Of a stretch of DNA of 64,000 bases, positions 43,580 to 52,852 are shown in pieces. Position 1 is the stretch's first letter, and each line of letters opens with the position of its first letter. The stretch lies in assembly GCF_900105415.1 (NCBI RefSeq), contig NZ_FNSM01000001.1:7448001-7512000 (forward strand), given 5' to 3'. Both the position numbers and the translations under genes were made by a program. Source of the DNA: Streptomyces sp. TLI_105. GTDB lineage: Bacteria > Actinomycetota > Actinomycetes > Streptomycetales > Streptomycetaceae. A model generated the notes under the pieces. The model saw only the letters and a list, made by a program, of their open reading frames with translations. It was not told the DNA's origin and ran no database searches.

Positions 43580-44092
43580 GTGTCAACCGCACACGAGGGG
43601 GACCGGCGCGCCGCCGGGTCGCACGCCGAAGGCCCGGACGCCGAAGGCCCGGACGTCGACGACGCCGTCCGGACGCTGCTGCTGCTCATGCCCCGGATGG
43701 TCGGGCGGGTCAAGCGCATCAGGATCCCCGACGAGCTGCAGTCCCTCGCCCTCGCGCCCCGTCACCTCTCCCTCCTCGCGTACCTGCTCTTCGACGGGCC
43801 GCTCGGCGTCAACGAGTTGGCGGCCCGGCTCGAGGTCGCCCCGACCACCGTCAGCCTGATGGTCGGCGACCTCGCCAAGCGGGGGGTCCTGGAGCGGACC
43901 GAGGACCCCGCCGACCGGCGGCGGAAGATCGTCTCCATCGCCGAGGCCCACCGCCCCGCCATCGACGGCTGGCTGGGCCGCAGCGCCGGCGCCTGGCGCG
44001 CCGCGCTCGCCCCCCTGGGCCCGGCCGAACGCAGGATGTTCGTCGAGACCCTCGCCGCCTACGAGAACGGCCTCACCGATGCCGACGGCTGA
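43580..44092 (+). CDS. MarR family transcriptional regulator
   Basis: A 170-residue regulator. The winged helix-turn-helix is clear: LAPRHLSLLAYLLFDGPLGV, then LAARLEVAPTTVSLMVGDL and the wing RTEDPADRRRKIV. The GTG at 43580 follows GGAGGG. The first 28 residues are a hydrophilic extension containing a twofold AEGPD repeat. It is divergent from the nitroreductase-hemerythrin gene across a gap with a perfect palindrome, so it probably represses that gene and itself, released by a small phenolic, electrophile or oxidant. The ligand is unknown. Confidence 0.9.
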   Translation: MSTAHEGDRRAAGSHAEGPDAEGPDVDDAVRTLLLLMPRMVGRVKRIRIPDELQSLALAPRHLSLLAYLLFDGPLGVNELAARLEVAPTTVSLMVGDLAKRGVLERTEDPADRRRKIVSIAEAHRPAIDGWLGRSAGAWRAALAPLGPAERRMFVETLAAYENGLTDADG

Positions 44093-44125
44093 GCGAAACA
44101 GGAGAAGAGTCCGTCTTGTGGCAAT

Positions 44126-45241
44126 ATGCGGATCATGAGTTCGAGTGTGACGGCAAGGGCACGGCAGTGGACCACCTGGGGGCCGGTGGTGGCGGCGCTT
44201 GTGCTCGGCCTCGCCTGGGGGCGCGATCTCCCGGGCTTCGCGGTGGCGATCGTCGTCGTCTGTCTGTTCGCCGCAGTGCTCTCGGCCGTCCACCACGCCG
44301 AGGTCATCGCCCACCGCGTCGGCGAACCCTTCGGCTCCCTCGTCCTCGCCGTGGCCGTCACCGTCATCGAGGTCGGACTGATCGTCATGCTGATGATCGG
44401 AGGCGGGGACAAGGCGACGAGTTACGCCCGGGACACGGTCTTCGCTGCCGTCATGATCACCTGCAACGGCATCGTGGGCCTCTCCCTGCTCGTCGGTGCG
44501 CTGCGCAACCGGGTCGCCGTCTTCAACGCGGAGGGTTCCGGCGGCGAGCTCGCGATCGTCTGCACGCTCGCGACCATGACGCTGGTCCTGCCGACCTTCA
44601 CGACGAGCCACCCGGGACCCGAGTTCTCCGCCGGACAGCTCGCCTTCGCGGCCGTCTCCTCGCTCCTCCTCTACGGGGTGTTCGTCGCGGTCCAGACGGT
44701 CCGGCACCGTGACTACTTCCTGCCCGTGCCGCGGCCGGACCGGGGAATCCCGGAGTCGGAGGAGGAGCACGCGGCGCCGCCGACCGCCCGCGACGCCTGG
44801 TTCAGCCTCGGTCTGCTCGTGGTCGCCCTCGTCGCCGTCGTCGGCAACGCCAAGCTGGTCTCGCCCACCATCGAGGACGGCGTCGAGTCGGCGGGCCTGC
44901 CGAAGGCGGTCGTCGGTGTCGTCATCGCCCTGATGGTGCTGCTGCCCGAGACGCTCGCCGCCGTGCGCGCGGCGAGCCGGGACCGCATGCAGACCAGCAT
45001 GAACCTGGCGTACGGTTCGGCCATCGCCAGCATCGGCCTGACGATCCCGTCGATCGCGCTCGCGTCGATCTGGCTGGACGGGCCCCTGATCCTCGGCCTG
45101 GGGCCCCTCCACATGGTGCTGCTCGTGCTCACCGCCGTGGTGAGCGCCCTGACCGTGGTGCCCGGACGGGCCACCCTCCTGCAGGGCAGCGTCCACCTCT
45201 CGATCTTCGCCGCCTTCGTCTTCCTGTCGTTCAGCCCGTGA
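44126..45241 (+). CDS. chaA: Calcium/proton antiporter, ChaA-type (CaCA superfamily)
   Basis: A 371-residue integral membrane protein with about 10-11 helices in two inverted halves. The cation-binding alpha repeats are visible as FGSLVLAVAVTVIEVGLIV (Glu near 81) and a second VIALMVLLPETLAAVRA (Glu near 277). A cytoplasmic acidic loop (ESEEEHAAPP) lies between halves. It would exchange H+ for Ca2+ or Na+/K+ across the cell membrane for ion and alkaline stress tolerance. The ATG at 44126 or the one three codons later could be used; neither has a clear ribosome site. It lies 33 bp after the MarR gene. Confidence 0.88.
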   Translation: MRIMSSSVTARARQWTTWGPVVAALVLGLAWGRDLPGFAVAIVVVCLFAAVLSAVHHAEVIAHRVGEPFGSLVLAVAVTVIEVGLIVMLMIGGGDKATSYARDTVFAAVMITCNGIVGLSLLVGALRNRVAVFNAEGSGGELAIVCTLATMTLVLPTFTTSHPGPEFSAGQLAFAAVSSLLLYGVFVAVQTVRHRDYFLPVPRPDRGIPESEEEHAAPPTARDAWFSLGLLVVALVAVVGNAKLVSPTIEDGVESAGLPKAVVGVVIALMVLLPETLAAVRAASRDRMQTSMNLAYGSAIASIGLTIPSIALASIWLDGPLILGLGPLHMVLLVLTAVVSALTVVPGRATLLQGSVHLSIFAAFVFLSFSP

Positions 45242-45250
45242 CGGACCCGT

Positions 45251-47656
45251 TCATCCCCTGACGACCACCACCCGCAGGCCGGGCGAGCGCAGGATGTCCT
45301 TCTCGCAGAACCGGGAGGTCACCCAGCGCTCGCCCGCGAACAACCGGGTCTGGTCGCTGTAGTGCGGGGACGCCGGGTTCGACGACTGGGAGTACGAGAG
45401 CAGGGTGCGGGCCACCGGGCACCGGCTGCCGTCCCAGCCCACGGCCTGCACGTGGCTGGTCCCGTGCGCGACCTCCACGTAGCCGCCGCCCGCCGCGTTC
45501 CACACGGGCTCGGCCTTGTTCCAGACGCCCAGCGACTCGGTCCCGCCGCTCACCGGGATCCGCTCCCCGTTCCGTACGACGAACTGGTGGGCGCCGAGCG
45601 GTGCGTCCAGCGCGATGCCCGCCGCCCGCAGCTCCGCCGCCGCGCCCGCGAGGGCCTTCGCGAACTCCGGCACCCCGGTGTTCAGGGTGTTCGGGGTGCG
45701 GACCGGGTCGGCCGCCGAGAACGGCACCTTCCACTGGTCGGCCGCCTTCACCGTGCCCGTGAACCTCCGCCAGAACCGGTCGAAGAGCAGCGCGCCCCGG
45801 CTGCCGGTGTCCATCGTCCGGTCCCAGGCCCCGATCACCCGGCAGACCTCCGGGTCCTCCGGCAGCGCCGACGCGCACGCCCCGGCCACGTCGGCGGCCG
45901 CCATGTCACCGGCCGGCGCCCGGTTCGCGAACTGCTGGCGCTGGAGGTCGGCCACCGTGAGCCGGCCCCCGTCCGCCATCGCCGCCACGTCCTCGATCCC
46001 ACCCCGGGTGCGCAGCGAGCGCGGCGTCGCGACCGTGCCGAAGACCCGTTCGTAACCGGTCAGCGGCCGGTCGGCGTTGGCCAGCCAGGCGCTGTCGTTG
46101 GAGTTCTCCACGTACGGGGCGTCCCGCAGGACCGGCATCCGCGCCGGGCCGAAGACGCCCGGCTGCACCGCGTCCGGGTCGGAGCCGAGCGCGCAGTCCG
46201 ACCGCGAGCCGTCGAGCACGGCGACCCCCGAGGCCGGGTAGGTGGCCCGGCCGAGCGGGGTGGAGCAGCGCGCGGCGAGTTCGTCGGTGATCCGGGGGAG
46301 GACCTGGGACTGGGTGAAGAGGGAGTGCCCCGCCGAGTCCGCCGCGATCGTGTTGACCCAGGGCAGGCCCTGCGTGCGCTCCAGGGTGTCGGCGATGTCC
46401 CGCGTGGAGCGGGCCTTGCCGAAGCCGAGCGCGGTGTCGGAGCCCCGCAGGTTGAGGGCGTTGGGGTCGTTAAGGGCGTACGCCGTGGCCGCGGTCCACG
46501 GCAGCGGCAGCTGCGCCCCGAGGCCGCCGACGACCGGCCCGTACCGGGTCCACCACTGGGTGCGGGTGACGGGCGCGCCGTCCTTCACGGCCACGGTCAC
46601 CGCGCGCGGCGTCATCCGCTCCGGCTTCCCGTCCACCAGGTAGGAGGCCGGGTCGCCGGGCGCGAGCGTCAGCTGGTGCAGGTTGAGCGGCACCCCGGTG
46701 GCGACGGTGTGGCTCCAGGCGACCTTGTCGTTGAAGCCGATGTTGACCACGGCCGTCCCCAGGAGCGAGGCGCCGGAGACGTTCAGCTCGCCCGGGATGG
46801 TCTGCTGCGACTGCCAGAAGCGGCGGCCGCCCTGCCACGGGTAGTGCGGGTTCCCCAGGAGGAGCCCGCGCCCGTTCGCCGTCGTGGCCCCGGAGAACGC
46901 GACGGCGTTGGAGCCCATGGTGGCGTTCTCGGGAGCGAACAGCGCACGTGCCGCCTCGGCGGCTTCGTCCGGGTCGGAGACGGTGCCGGAGTCGGCGGCG
47001 GTGCGCGTGGTCGCCGGGGGAGAGGCCGGCGGCCGGGCGGCCGTGATGCCGTCCACGGCCCTGCCCTGTCCGCCGAGCACCGAGACGGCGAAGCCGCGCC
47101 GGGCCACGTCGAGCGCGGTCACCGGACGGACCCAGTCGGCGTCCGCGCAGGCCGGATCGGTGACGCGGTTCTTCCGCAGCCAGGCGTTGTAGCCGGCCGC
47201 CCAGCCGCGCATCAGTTCCTTCAGGTCCCGGCTCGGCCCGGCCGGCGCCGGGGTGTCGAGCAGGTCCTCGACCGTTCCCGCGTCCTTCACGCCGCGGAAG
47301 TACAGGTCGCTGGAGAGGTTCGTGGTGGCGGAGGAGAGCGAGCCGTCGGGGGCGGCGTCCGGGCCGAAGTACCGGGAGCGCTCCCCGTTCACGGTCAGGA
47401 AGCCGTCGGCGAGCACGCAGACCTGGTCGGCGGCCTGGGCCCAGCCCGTGCCGAATCCGAGGTTCGCGTAGTCCTTCGCCACGATGTGCGGGATGCCGTA
47501 CTCGGTGTAGCGGATGACGGCCGACAGGCCCCGGTCGGCGGGGTGGCGGTCCCGGCCGCCGGAGTCGGCGGCCGCCGCGCCGGGCAGCGAGGCCGTGACG
47601 ACGGCGAGGGCCGCGCCGGTGAGCGCCAGGTGTTTCAGGCGGGTACGGAGGTGCAA
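45251..47656 (-). CDS. Secreted penicillin acylase family protein (Ntn hydrolase)
   Basis: An 801-residue exported N-terminal-nucleophile hydrolase of the penicillin/cephalosporin acylase family, closest in layout to aculeacin-A and AHL acylases. A signal peptide spans about residues 1-30 (LALTGAALAVVTASLPGAAAA). The alpha chain ends at the self-cleavage site MGSNAVA, making Ser near 249 the nucleophile. The beta chain has the usual NPHYPWQGGRRFWQ and a NSNDSAWLAN segment with the oxyanion Asn. The start is TTG at 47656, five bases after GGGAGG; the longer ATG at 47728 would spoil the signal peptide. It may deacylate lipopeptides, beta-lactams or signalling lactones. Confidence 0.9.
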   Translation of the reverse strand: MHLRTRLKHLALTGAALAVVTASLPGAAAADSGGRDRHPADRGLSAVIRYTEYGIPHIVAKDYANLGFGTGWAQAADQVCVLADGFLTVNGERSRYFGPDAAPDGSLSSATTNLSSDLYFRGVKDAGTVEDLLDTPAPAGPSRDLKELMRGWAAGYNAWLRKNRVTDPACADADWVRPVTALDVARRGFAVSVLGGQGRAVDGITAARPPASPPATTRTAADSGTVSDPDEAAEAARALFAPENATMGSNAVAFSGATTANGRGLLLGNPHYPWQGGRRFWQSQQTIPGELNVSGASLLGTAVVNIGFNDKVAWSHTVATGVPLNLHQLTLAPGDPASYLVDGKPERMTPRAVTVAVKDGAPVTRTQWWTRYGPVVGGLGAQLPLPWTAATAYALNDPNALNLRGSDTALGFGKARSTRDIADTLERTQGLPWVNTIAADSAGHSLFTQSQVLPRITDELAARCSTPLGRATYPASGVAVLDGSRSDCALGSDPDAVQPGVFGPARMPVLRDAPYVENSNDSAWLANADRPLTGYERVFGTVATPRSLRTRGGIEDVAAMADGGRLTVADLQRQQFANRAPAGDMAAADVAGACASALPEDPEVCRVIGAWDRTMDTGSRGALLFDRFWRRFTGTVKAADQWKVPFSAADPVRTPNTLNTGVPEFAKALAGAAAELRAAGIALDAPLGAHQFVVRNGERIPVSGGTESLGVWNKAEPVWNAAGGGYVEVAHGTSHVQAVGWDGSRCPVARTLLSYSQSSNPASPHYSDQTRLFAGERWVTSRFCEKDILRSPGLRVVVVRG

Positions 47657-47813
47657 GGTGCCTCCCAACGGGCTGATGAGCACTGCGGGTTGGACCATGC
47701 ACGCAGCTGCCCGCCCCCTTGTCAACATCCCGTTCGGTATCCGAGGTCCGGGTGGACACGGCGCCCCCGCGCGGTACTTGACCTTCCGTGTGCTCCGCGC
47801 CGAGGATCACCGC

Positions 47814-49322
47814 ATGGACCGACTCCTCAGCCGTACCGTCGACGGTTTCCTGCGCGCGAGCGCCCGGCGCGTGCCCGACCGGATCGCCGTGCGGTACGCC
47901 GACCGGACCTGGACGTACGCGGAGCTGGACGCGGCCGTCTCCACGGCCGCCGCCGTCCTGCGCGAGCCGGAGCACGGGATCGCCCTGCCGGAGTACGCCC
48001 GCGTCGCCACGTACGGACACAACTCGGACGCCTACCTCGTCGCGTTCCTCGCCTGCGCCCGGGCCGGTCTGGTCCACGTGCCGGTCAACCACCACCTGAC
48101 CGGCGAGGACCTCGCGTACGTCCTGGAGCAGTCGGACAGCTCGCTGGTGCTCGCCGATCCCGCCCTCGCCGGCCGGATCCCCGAGGGCTTCGCGGTCAAG
48201 GCCCTGCGGGACGCGCCCGGTTCACTGCTCGACGCGCTCGCCGAACCGGAGGAGTACCTCACCGACCGCGACGCCCGCGACCTCGCCCAGCTTCTCTACA
48301 CCTCGGGCACCACCGCGCTCCCCAAGGGCGCGATGATGACCCACCTCGCCCTCGCCCACGAGTACGCGAGCGCGATCGAGGCCCTGGACCTGAGCGAGGA
48401 CGACCGGCCGGTGCACGCGCTGCCGCTCTACCACTCGGCGCAGATGCACGTCTTCCTGCTGCCCTACCTCGCCGTCGGCGCCGAGAACACGATCGTCGAC
48501 GGACCCGACCCGGACGTCCTGTTCGACCTGATCGAGGCGGGTCGCGCCGACAGCCTCTTCGCCCCGCCGACCGTCTGGATCGGCCTCGCCAACCACCCCG
48601 ACTTCGCCACCCGCGACCTCTCGGCCCTGCGCAAGGCCTACTACGGGGCCTCGATCATGCCCGTGCCCGTCCTGGAGCGGCTGCGCGCCCGGCTTCCGGA
48701 GCTCGCCTTCTACAACTGCTTCGGCCAGTCGGAGATCGGCCCGCTCGCCACCGTCCTCGGCCCCGACGAGCACGAGGGCCGGATGGACTCCTGCGGCCGT
48801 CCCGTGCGCCACGTCGAGGCCCGTGTCGTCGGCGAGGACGGGGAGGACGTGCCCGACGGCACCCCGGGGGAGATCGTCTACCGCTCCCCGCAGCTGTGCG
48901 AGGGCTACTGGCGCAAGCCCGACGAGACCAAGGAGGCCTTCCGGGGCGGCTGGTTCCACTCGGGGGACCTCGCGGTCCGCGACGCCGAGGGCTACCTCAC
49001 GATCGTCGACCGGGTGAAGGACGTCATCAACTCCGGTGGCGTGCTCGTCGCCTCCCGCCAGGTGGAGGACGCGCTCTACACCCACCCCGCGGTCGCCGAG
49101 GTGGCCGTCATCGGCCTCCCCGACGAGCGGTGGATCGAGGCGGTCACGGCCGTCGTCGTCCCGCGCGGGGAGGTCACCGAGGGCGAACTCCTCGACCACG
49201 CCCGCGAGAATCTCGCCCACTTCAAGGCGCCGAAGCGCGTCCTCCTCGTGGACGCGCTTCCCCGCAACGCCAGCGGCAAAATCCTCAAGCGGGACCTGAG
49301 GGACCGCTTCGGCGCCTCCTGA
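47814..49322 (+). CDS. Fatty-acyl-CoA synthetase (AMP-binding)
   Basis: A 502-residue ANL-family ligase. Motifs: LLYTSGTTALPKGAMMTH (adenylation loop near 165), FYNCFGQSEIGPLAT (A5), WFHSGDLAVRDAEGYLTIVD (hinge Asp), and LPRNASGKILKRDLR with the catalytic lysine near the end. The ATG follows GAGGA. No acyl carrier or PKS partners are nearby, so it probably serves fatty-acid catabolism or loading of a free acid. It is divergent from the acylase gene across 157 bp. Confidence 0.92.
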   Translation: MDRLLSRTVDGFLRASARRVPDRIAVRYADRTWTYAELDAAVSTAAAVLREPEHGIALPEYARVATYGHNSDAYLVAFLACARAGLVHVPVNHHLTGEDLAYVLEQSDSSLVLADPALAGRIPEGFAVKALRDAPGSLLDALAEPEEYLTDRDARDLAQLLYTSGTTALPKGAMMTHLALAHEYASAIEALDLSEDDRPVHALPLYHSAQMHVFLLPYLAVGAENTIVDGPDPDVLFDLIEAGRADSLFAPPTVWIGLANHPDFATRDLSALRKAYYGASIMPVPVLERLRARLPELAFYNCFGQSEIGPLATVLGPDEHEGRMDSCGRPVRHVEARVVGEDGEDVPDGTPGEIVYRSPQLCEGYWRKPDETKEAFRGGWFHSGDLAVRDAEGYLTIVDRVKDVINSGGVLVASRQVEDALYTHPAVAEVAVIGLPDERWIEAVTAVVVPRGEVTEGELLDHARENLAHFKAPKRVLLVDALPRNASGKILKRDLRDRFGAS

Positions 49323-49331
49323 CACCGTGAG

Positions 49332-49374
49332 GCACGGGGGGTCGGCCCGCCCGTTCGCGGCCGGCGCCCCGTGC
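49332..49374. terminator. Hairpin between convergent genes
   Basis: GCACGGGG (49332-49339) pairs with CCCCGTGC (49367-49374) with additional GC-rich pairing in between. It sits between the acyl-CoA ligase and the VOC gene and may serve both. Confidence 0.55.
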
Positions 49375-49383
49375 GCCCGCGCG

Positions 49384-49764
49384 TCAGCCCTTGCGCTCCT
49401 CCGTCACGCAGAGAATGTTGCCCTCGCTGTCCTTGAACCAGGCGCCCCGCATGGTGTCCGACTCGACCACGCCGTCGACCGTCTTGAGGCCGGGGAGGTC
49501 GTAGTCCTCGAAGGTCACGCCCTTGGAGCGCAGCGTCGACATCTCCGCGTCGAGGTCGTCGACCTTCCAGCTCGCCAGGGTGTGCTCGGCCTTGCCGCCG
49601 TAGGGCGTCTCGTAGAGACCGATCGTGGTGCCACCGCACTCGTACCGGGTGTCCTCGGCCGACTCCCTCGTGAGGGGAAGACCGAGGGTCTCCGAGTAGA
49701 ACTGCTTGGCCCGGTTCATGTCATTGACCGGAATGATCGCGGCTATGGGGGAGTCCGACAGCAT
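49384..49764 (-). CDS. VOC (glyoxalase/bleomycin-resistance fold) family protein
   Basis: A 126-residue single-domain VOC protein with the paired beta-alpha-beta-beta-beta modules. The first module begins AIIPVNDMNRAKQFYSETLG and the second TLASWKVDDLDAEMSTLRSK, ending MRGAWFKDSEGNILCVTEE. The metal-ligand positions of true glyoxalases (His/Glu) are only partly present, so it could be a sugar-, antibiotic- or peptide-binding member. GGAGGAGG lies nine bases before the ATG. Downstream of paaK by 23 bp on the same strand, possibly cotranscribed. Confidence 0.87.
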   Translation of the reverse strand: MLSDSPIAAIIPVNDMNRAKQFYSETLGLPLTRESAEDTRYECGGTTIGLYETPYGGKAEHTLASWKVDDLDAEMSTLRSKGVTFEDYDLPGLKTVDGVVESDTMRGAWFKDSEGNILCVTEERKG

Positions 49765-49787
49765 CGCAACCACCTCCTCCCCCCAGG

Positions 49788-51074
49788 CTACGCGCCCCGG
49801 AGGTCCACGATCCGCTTGATCTTGCCCACCGAGCGCTCCAGCGTCTCCGGGTCGACCACCTCCACGTCCACGGAGACCCCGATCCCGTCCTTCACCGCCG
49901 CCGCGACCGTCCGGGCCGCCGCCTCGCGCTCCTCGGGTGTGGCGTCCGGGCGGGCCTCGGCCCGCACGGTCAGGGCGTCGAGCCGGCCCTCCCGGGTCAG
50001 CCGCAGCTGGAAGTGCGGAGCCACGCCCGGGGTGCGGAGCACGATCTCCTCGATCTGGGTGGGGAAGAGGTTCACCCCGCGCAGGATGATCATGTCGTCG
50101 CTGCGCCCGGTGACCTTCTCCATCCGCCGGAACACCCGCGCGGTCCCCGGAAGCAGCCGGGTGAGGTCACGGGTCCGGTAGCGGATCACCGGCATGGCCT
50201 CCTTGGTGAGCGAGGTGAAGACCAGCTCGCCCTCCTCCCCGTCGGGCAGCACCTCGCCGGTGAACGGGTCCACGATCTCCGGGTAGAAGTGGTCCTCCCA
50301 GACGTGCAGGCCGTCCTTGGTCTCCACGCACTCCTGCGCCACGCCGGGGCCGATCACCTCCGACAGGCCGTAGATGTCGACCGCGTCGATCGCGAACCGC
50401 TCCTCGATCTCCTTGCGCATCTCCTCCGTCCACGGCTCCGCGCCGAAGACGCCGACCTTCAGCGAGGTGGAGCGCGGGTCCACGCCCTGCCGCTCGAACT
50501 CGTCGAGCAGCGTCAGCATGTACGAGGGGGTCACCATGATGATCTCGGGCCGGAAGTCCTGGATGAGCTGCACCTGCCGGGCCGTCATGCCGCCGGACGC
50601 CGGGATCACCGTGCACCCGAGGCGCTCCGCGCCGTAGTGGGCGCCGAGGCCGCCGGTGAACAGGCCGTATCCGTAGGCCACGTGGACCTTGTGCCCGGGG
50701 CGTGCCCCGGCCGCGCGCAGGGAGCGGGCCACCACGTCGGCCCACATGTCCAGGTCGGCCTCGGTGTAGCCGACGACGGTCGGCCGGCCGGTGGTGCCGC
50801 TGGAGGCGTGGATCCGCCGGATCCGGGACTGGTCGACGGCGAACATGCCGAAGGGGTAGTGCTCGCGCAGGTCCGACTTGGCGGTGAACGGGAAGCGGAC
50901 CAGGTCCGCGAGCGTACGGCAGTCGTCCGGGGTCAGTCCGGCCGCGTCGAAGGAGCGCCGGTAGAAGTCCACGTTCTCGTACGCGTGCCGCAGGGTCGTG
51001 CGCAGCCGCTCCAGCTGGAGGGCCGCGAGCTCCTCGCGCCCGAGCCGTTCGCCGCTGTCCAGCAGTTCCGTCAT
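49788..51074 (-). CDS. paaK: Phenylacetate-CoA ligase
   Basis: A 428-residue AMP-forming ligase that converts phenylacetate to phenylacetyl-CoA, the entry step of the paa pathway. Family signatures are present: [67 protein letters not shown] and the C-terminal [15 protein letters not shown]. The upstream palindrome matches PaaR-type operators. No paaABCDE epoxidase genes are in the window, so downstream steps must be encoded elsewhere, or the enzyme serves another aryl acid. Confidence 0.95.
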   Translation of the reverse strand: MTELLDSGERLGREELAALQLERLRTTLRHAYENVDFYRRSFDAAGLTPDDCRTLADLVRFPFTAKSDLREHYPFGMFAVDQSRIRRIHASSGTTGRPTVVGYTEADLDMWADVVARSLRAAGARPGHKVHVAYGYGLFTGGLGAHYGAERLGCTVIPASGGMTARQVQLIQDFRPEIIMVTPSYMLTLLDEFERQGVDPRSTSLKVGVFGAEPWTEEMRKEIEERFAIDAVDIYGLSEVIGPGVAQECVETKDGLHVWEDHFYPEIVDPFTGEVLPDGEEGELVFTSLTKEAMPVIRYRTRDLTRLLPGTARVFRRMEKVTGRSDDMIILRGVNLFPTQIEEIVLRTPGVAPHFQLRLTREGRLDALTVRAEARPDATPEEREAAARTVAAAVKDGIGVSVDVEVVDPETLERSVGKIKRIVDLRGA

Positions 51075-51103
51075 GCGCCACTCCTCCGCCGTCGTAAAAC
51101 GGA

Positions 51104-51121
51104 CAACCGATCATTCGGTTG
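51104..51121. promoter_or_regulatory. PaaR-like operator upstream of paaK
   Basis: CAACCGA-TCAT-TCGGTTG is a perfect 7-bp inverted repeat 30 bp before paaK. Its ACCGA-N4-TCGGT core fits the known actinobacterial PaaR (TetR family) consensus, which is released by phenylacetyl-CoA. Confidence 0.75.
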
Positions 51122-51372
51122 ATCCGTTCGGGGTCAGTAAAACCGGAGGCACCCGGGGCTTGGCAAGGGGTGGGGGGACTTTTCCCGCCCGACGGCCCTC
51201 CGGGCCGCTGCCCGGACGGCGGAGCGCGCACGGCGCTCGCGGGGCGGCCGCCGCCGCGCGGCGCTCCCACCCGTTCGCGCCGCACCCGGATGACGTACAC
51301 CACCGTGCGTTACATCTGGATGCGGAGAGTGACGTACGAGAGTCCGCGAACGCCCCAGAAAGCGAGTCACCC
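51122..51372 (+). promoter_or_regulatory. Encapsulin upstream region with TGACGTAC direct repeats
   Basis: TGACGTAC occurs at 51291 and again at 51330, 39 bp apart, in the 251 bp before the encapsulin start. The intervening bases are less GC-rich than the surroundings. They could be activator sites or promoter elements; I recognise no specific binding protein. Confidence 0.35.
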
Positions 51373-52794
51373 ATGTCGGTCGACACCGAGCCGGCGGCCA
51401 TCCCGCCCGCCATCGAGCTCCGCCAGGTGCAGCTCAGCCTCAGCACCGCCGCCGCCCGCAACCTCGCCACCACCACCAAGTCCGAACCCCAGATGCAGGG
51501 CATCAGCTCCCGCTGGCTGCTCCGCAAGCTCCCCTGGATCCACACCCCCGGCGGCGTCTACCGGGTCAATCGGCGCCTCTCGTACGTGGTCGGCGACGGC
51601 CGCGTCACCTTCGTCAAGAGCGGCTCCAGGGTCGAGGTCATCCCCGCCGAGCTGGCCGAACTCCCGCTGCTGCGCGGCTTCGACGATCCCACCGCACTCG
51701 GCGCCCTCGCCGAACGCTTCGTCCAGCAGGAGTACGAGCCCGGCCAGATCGTCGTGAACGCCGGCCGGAGCGCCGACCACGTCTACCTCATCGCCCACGG
51801 CAAGATCGAGAAGCTTGGCACCGGACAGTACGGCGACGAGACCCTCCTCGGCCGGCTCGGCGACGGCGACACCTTCGGCGGCCAGGTGCTCGCCGGGGAC
51901 GGGACGTGGGACTTCACCGCCAAGGCCGTCACCGCCGTCACCCTCCTCGCCCTGCCCCGCACCGCCTACCTGGCCGTGGCCGAGCAGTACGAGAACCTCC
52001 GCGACCACGTCCAGGGCGCCGGGACGAACGGCCACCGCCGTCCCGTCAACCGGGCCGGCGAGGCGGCCATCGAGCTCAGCGCCGGCCACGTCGGCGAGGC
52101 CGCGCTGCCCGGTGCGTACGCGGACTACGAACTCAGGCCGCGCGAGTACGAACTCAGCGTCGCCCAGACCGTCCTGAAGGTCCACACCCGCGTCGCCGAC
52201 CTCTACAACCAGCCGATGAACCAGACGGAGCAGCAGCTCCGCCTGACCGTCCAGGAGCTCCGCGAGCGCCAGGAGCACGAGCTCGTCAACAACCCCGAGT
52301 TCGGGCTGCTCCACAACACCGACTTCGACCAGCGCATCCAGACCCACTCGGGCCCGCCGACCCCCGACGACCTCGACGACCTGCTCAGCATGCGCCGCGA
52401 CACCGACTACATCTTCGCCCACCCCCGGGCCATCGCCGCCTTCGGCAAGGAGTGCAACAAGCGCGGTCTCGCGCTCGGCTCCGTCGACGTCGACGGGCAC
52501 CGGATCCCGGCCTGGCGCGGGGTCCCCCTCCTCCCCTGCGGGAAGATCCCGGTCACCGACCGGCAGAGCTCCTCGATCATCGCCGTCCGCGCCGGCGAGG
52601 ACAACGAGGGCGTCATCGGCCTCCACCAGACCGGCCTGCCCGACGAGATCGAGCCCGGCCTCAACTGCCGCTTCATGGGCATCGACGAGAAGGCGATCAT
52701 CTCCTACCTCGTCTCCGCCTACTACTCCGCCGCGATCCTCGTGCCGGACGCGGTCGGCATCCTGGAGAACGTCGAGGTGCGCCCGCGCGCCTGA
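51373..52794 (+). CDS. eshA: Family 2B encapsulin shell protein (EshA-like)
   Basis: A 473-residue protein, the length of EshA (about 470). It has the N-terminal arm and HK97-like shell portions ([19 protein letters not shown] to [21 protein letters not shown]). An inserted cyclic-nucleotide-binding-like domain (about 97-205: [42 protein letters not shown]) follows. The C-terminal shell domain includes [17 protein letters not shown] and [21 protein letters not shown]. Such proteins self-assemble into about 60-subunit compartments. The nucleotide pocket lacks the canonical FGE-R pair, so cAMP binding is doubtful. EshA is linked to antibiotic production and aerial growth in S. griseus. Usual cargo genes (terpene synthase, polyprenyl transferase) are absent from the window. 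Confidence 0.9.
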   Translation: MSVDTEPAAIPPAIELRQVQLSLSTAAARNLATTTKSEPQMQGISSRWLLRKLPWIHTPGGVYRVNRRLSYVVGDGRVTFVKSGSRVEVIPAELAELPLLRGFDDPTALGALAERFVQQEYEPGQIVVNAGRSADHVYLIAHGKIEKLGTGQYGDETLLGRLGDGDTFGGQVLAGDGTWDFTAKAVTAVTLLALPRTAYLAVAEQYENLRDHVQGAGTNGHRRPVNRAGEAAIELSAGHVGEAALPGAYADYELRPREYELSVAQTVLKVHTRVADLYNQPMNQTEQQLRLTVQELRERQEHELVNNPEFGLLHNTDFDQRIQTHSGPPTPDDLDDLLSMRRDTDYIFAHPRAIAAFGKECNKRGLALGSVDVDGHRIPAWRGVPLLPCGKIPVTDRQSSSIIAVRAGEDNEGVIGLHQTGLPDEIEPGLNCRFMGIDEKAIISYLVSAYYSAAILVPDAVGILENVEVRPRA

Positions 52795-52852
52795 CCGCAG
52801 ACCGGGCAAAACCCGTTGCCCGGCCCCCGACGCCGGTGCTGGAGTGGCCGCC

